Positions 63,604-64,000 of a stretch of 64,000 nucleotides of DNA are shown here, in pieces. Origin of the DNA: Hydromicrobium sp964415365 (lineage in GTDB: Bacteria; Actinomycetota; Humimicrobiia; Humimicrobiales; Humimicrobiaceae); assembly GCA_964415365.1 (NCBI GenBank), contig CAYPYW010000002.1:1-64000 (forward strand). Reading direction: 5' to 3'. How positions within the stretch are numbered: the first letter of the stretch is position 1; each line of letters opens with the position of its first letter. The translations under genes were made by a program, and so were the position numbers. Below the pieces are notes generated by a model. The model was not told the origin of the DNA and ran no database searches. It worked only from the letters and a program-made list of their open reading frames with translations.

Positions 63604-64000
63604 CTAAAGGAGTCTTTTTTCTCCTTCAATCTTCTTTACATCAGTTATATCCTGGCTGACTTCCAGGCAACCGACATATTCATTCATACTATCATAAACA
63701 GGAAAGTATCTTATATATATAAGCCGGTTATTTAAATTAATCCAGAACTCAGCCACTTTCCTTTTTTTAGCTTTGAAATCATCAAGTACCTGCTGTACTT
63801 TATCCAGACTCTTTTTAGGATGACAATTTTGCACCTTTAAGCCAATTATGGATGGAGACCTCTTGAATATTCTGGTGTTCAGCTTATTAAAATATCTAAC
63901 CTCATCATCCTTACCAATAAAAGTCACATCAATAGGCAAGGTATCGAATATAAGTTCAATTTCCTTCGCACTCACATTTCCGGTTTCAAATTTTAAAGTC
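63604..64000 (-). CDS. DUF438 / PAS-domain protein, C-terminal part (5' end outside the window)
   Basis: The frame stays open to the window edge (residues TLKFETGN before the internal GTG at 63975), so the gene is cut. The visible 130 residues are the PAS_10-type C-terminal domain of DUF438 proteins: LPIDVTFIGKDDEVRYFN, SIIGLKVQNCHP, VAEFWINLNNRLIYIRYF, EVSQDITDVKKIEGEKRLL. The N-terminal DUF438 and hemerythrin-like parts would lie beyond 64000. Possible redox or heme sensing (His in NCHP), by analogy. Confidence 0.87.
   Translation of the reverse strand, partial: TLKFETGNVSAKEIELIFDTLPIDVTFIGKDDEVRYFNKLNTRIFKRSPSIIGLKVQNCHPKKSLDKVQQVLDDFKAKKRKVAEFWINLNNRLIYIRYFPVYDSMNEYVGCLEVSQDITDVKKIEGEKRLL

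Overview
The window is AT-rich, densely packed bacterial chromosome. Several signs point to a deep-branching, low-GC, anaerobic member of the Actinomycetota. The leftward order recF - DUF721 - gyrB - gyrA - (DUF4870-type protein) - DUF3566-type protein - tRNA-Ile(GAT) - tRNA-Ala(TGC) is the classic actinobacterial origin-proximal arrangement. It is broken here: upstream of recF there is no dnaN or dnaA, but a redox gene cluster instead. The metabolism looks fermentative or strictly anaerobic: PPi-type phosphofructokinase, archaeal-type class I FBP aldolase, split transketolase, transaldolase, and flavin/Fe-S NADH dehydrogenase modules. The lineage assignment is inference from synteny only.

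Layout. 1-8.7 kb: asparagine synthase, a membrane protein, a RelE/RHH toxin-antitoxin pair, transaldolase, a DegV lipid-binding protein, HU, FBP aldolase and an M23-like protein. 8.8-16.8 kb: a 2-oxoacid (pyruvate/acetoin-type) dehydrogenase region. Its operon is SorC regulator - E1alpha - E1beta - E2 - zinc ribbon, with a clear promoter and a 14-bp palindrome in front. LipB and a separate lpdA-HAD unit lie beside it. 16.9-21.5 kb: DUF3786, an orphan galactitol-type PTS EIIC, and split transketolase. 21.6-29.1 kb: the tRNA and gyrase/recF cluster.

29.3-38.6 kb is the most unusual part. Two converging redox operons face each other. The rightward one encodes a NuoE-like protein, a 1054-aa NuoF-GltD fusion, FdhD and MobA. 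The leftward one encodes a Fur-type winged helix fused to a NuoE [2Fe-2S] domain, a HydB/NuoF-type flavoprotein and a HoxU-like ferredoxin subunit. The leftward operon has a fully consensus sigma70-type promoter and a 17/19 match to the Fur box just downstream of the expected transcription start. No hydrogenase or formate dehydrogenase catalytic subunit is present in the window.

38.6-53.4 kb: an L,D-transpeptidase, an orphan ParA with an AAT repeat tract, RlmN, two ABC-2 export systems, a polyamine-type ABC importer (potBCDA), an ATP-cone/PD-(D/E)XK nuclease-like protein, PPi-type PFK and an FmdB zinc ribbon. 53.6-64 kb: FAH-family enzyme, LysE-type exporter, DsrE-like protein, Na/Pi cotransporter, a zinc-type CDF transporter, a DegV protein with an 11-residue amphipathic repeat tail, DUF3048, an IS1595-type transposase, a proteasome-like Ntn-hydrolase with a probable propeptide, two very small ORFs, and the 3' end of a DUF438/PAS gene cut by the window edge.

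Together the carbon genes give upper glycolysis, non-oxidative pentose phosphate conversion and oxidation of a 2-oxoacid to acyl-CoA. The electron-transfer modules would reoxidise NAD(P)H with ferredoxin or a partner enzyme encoded elsewhere.
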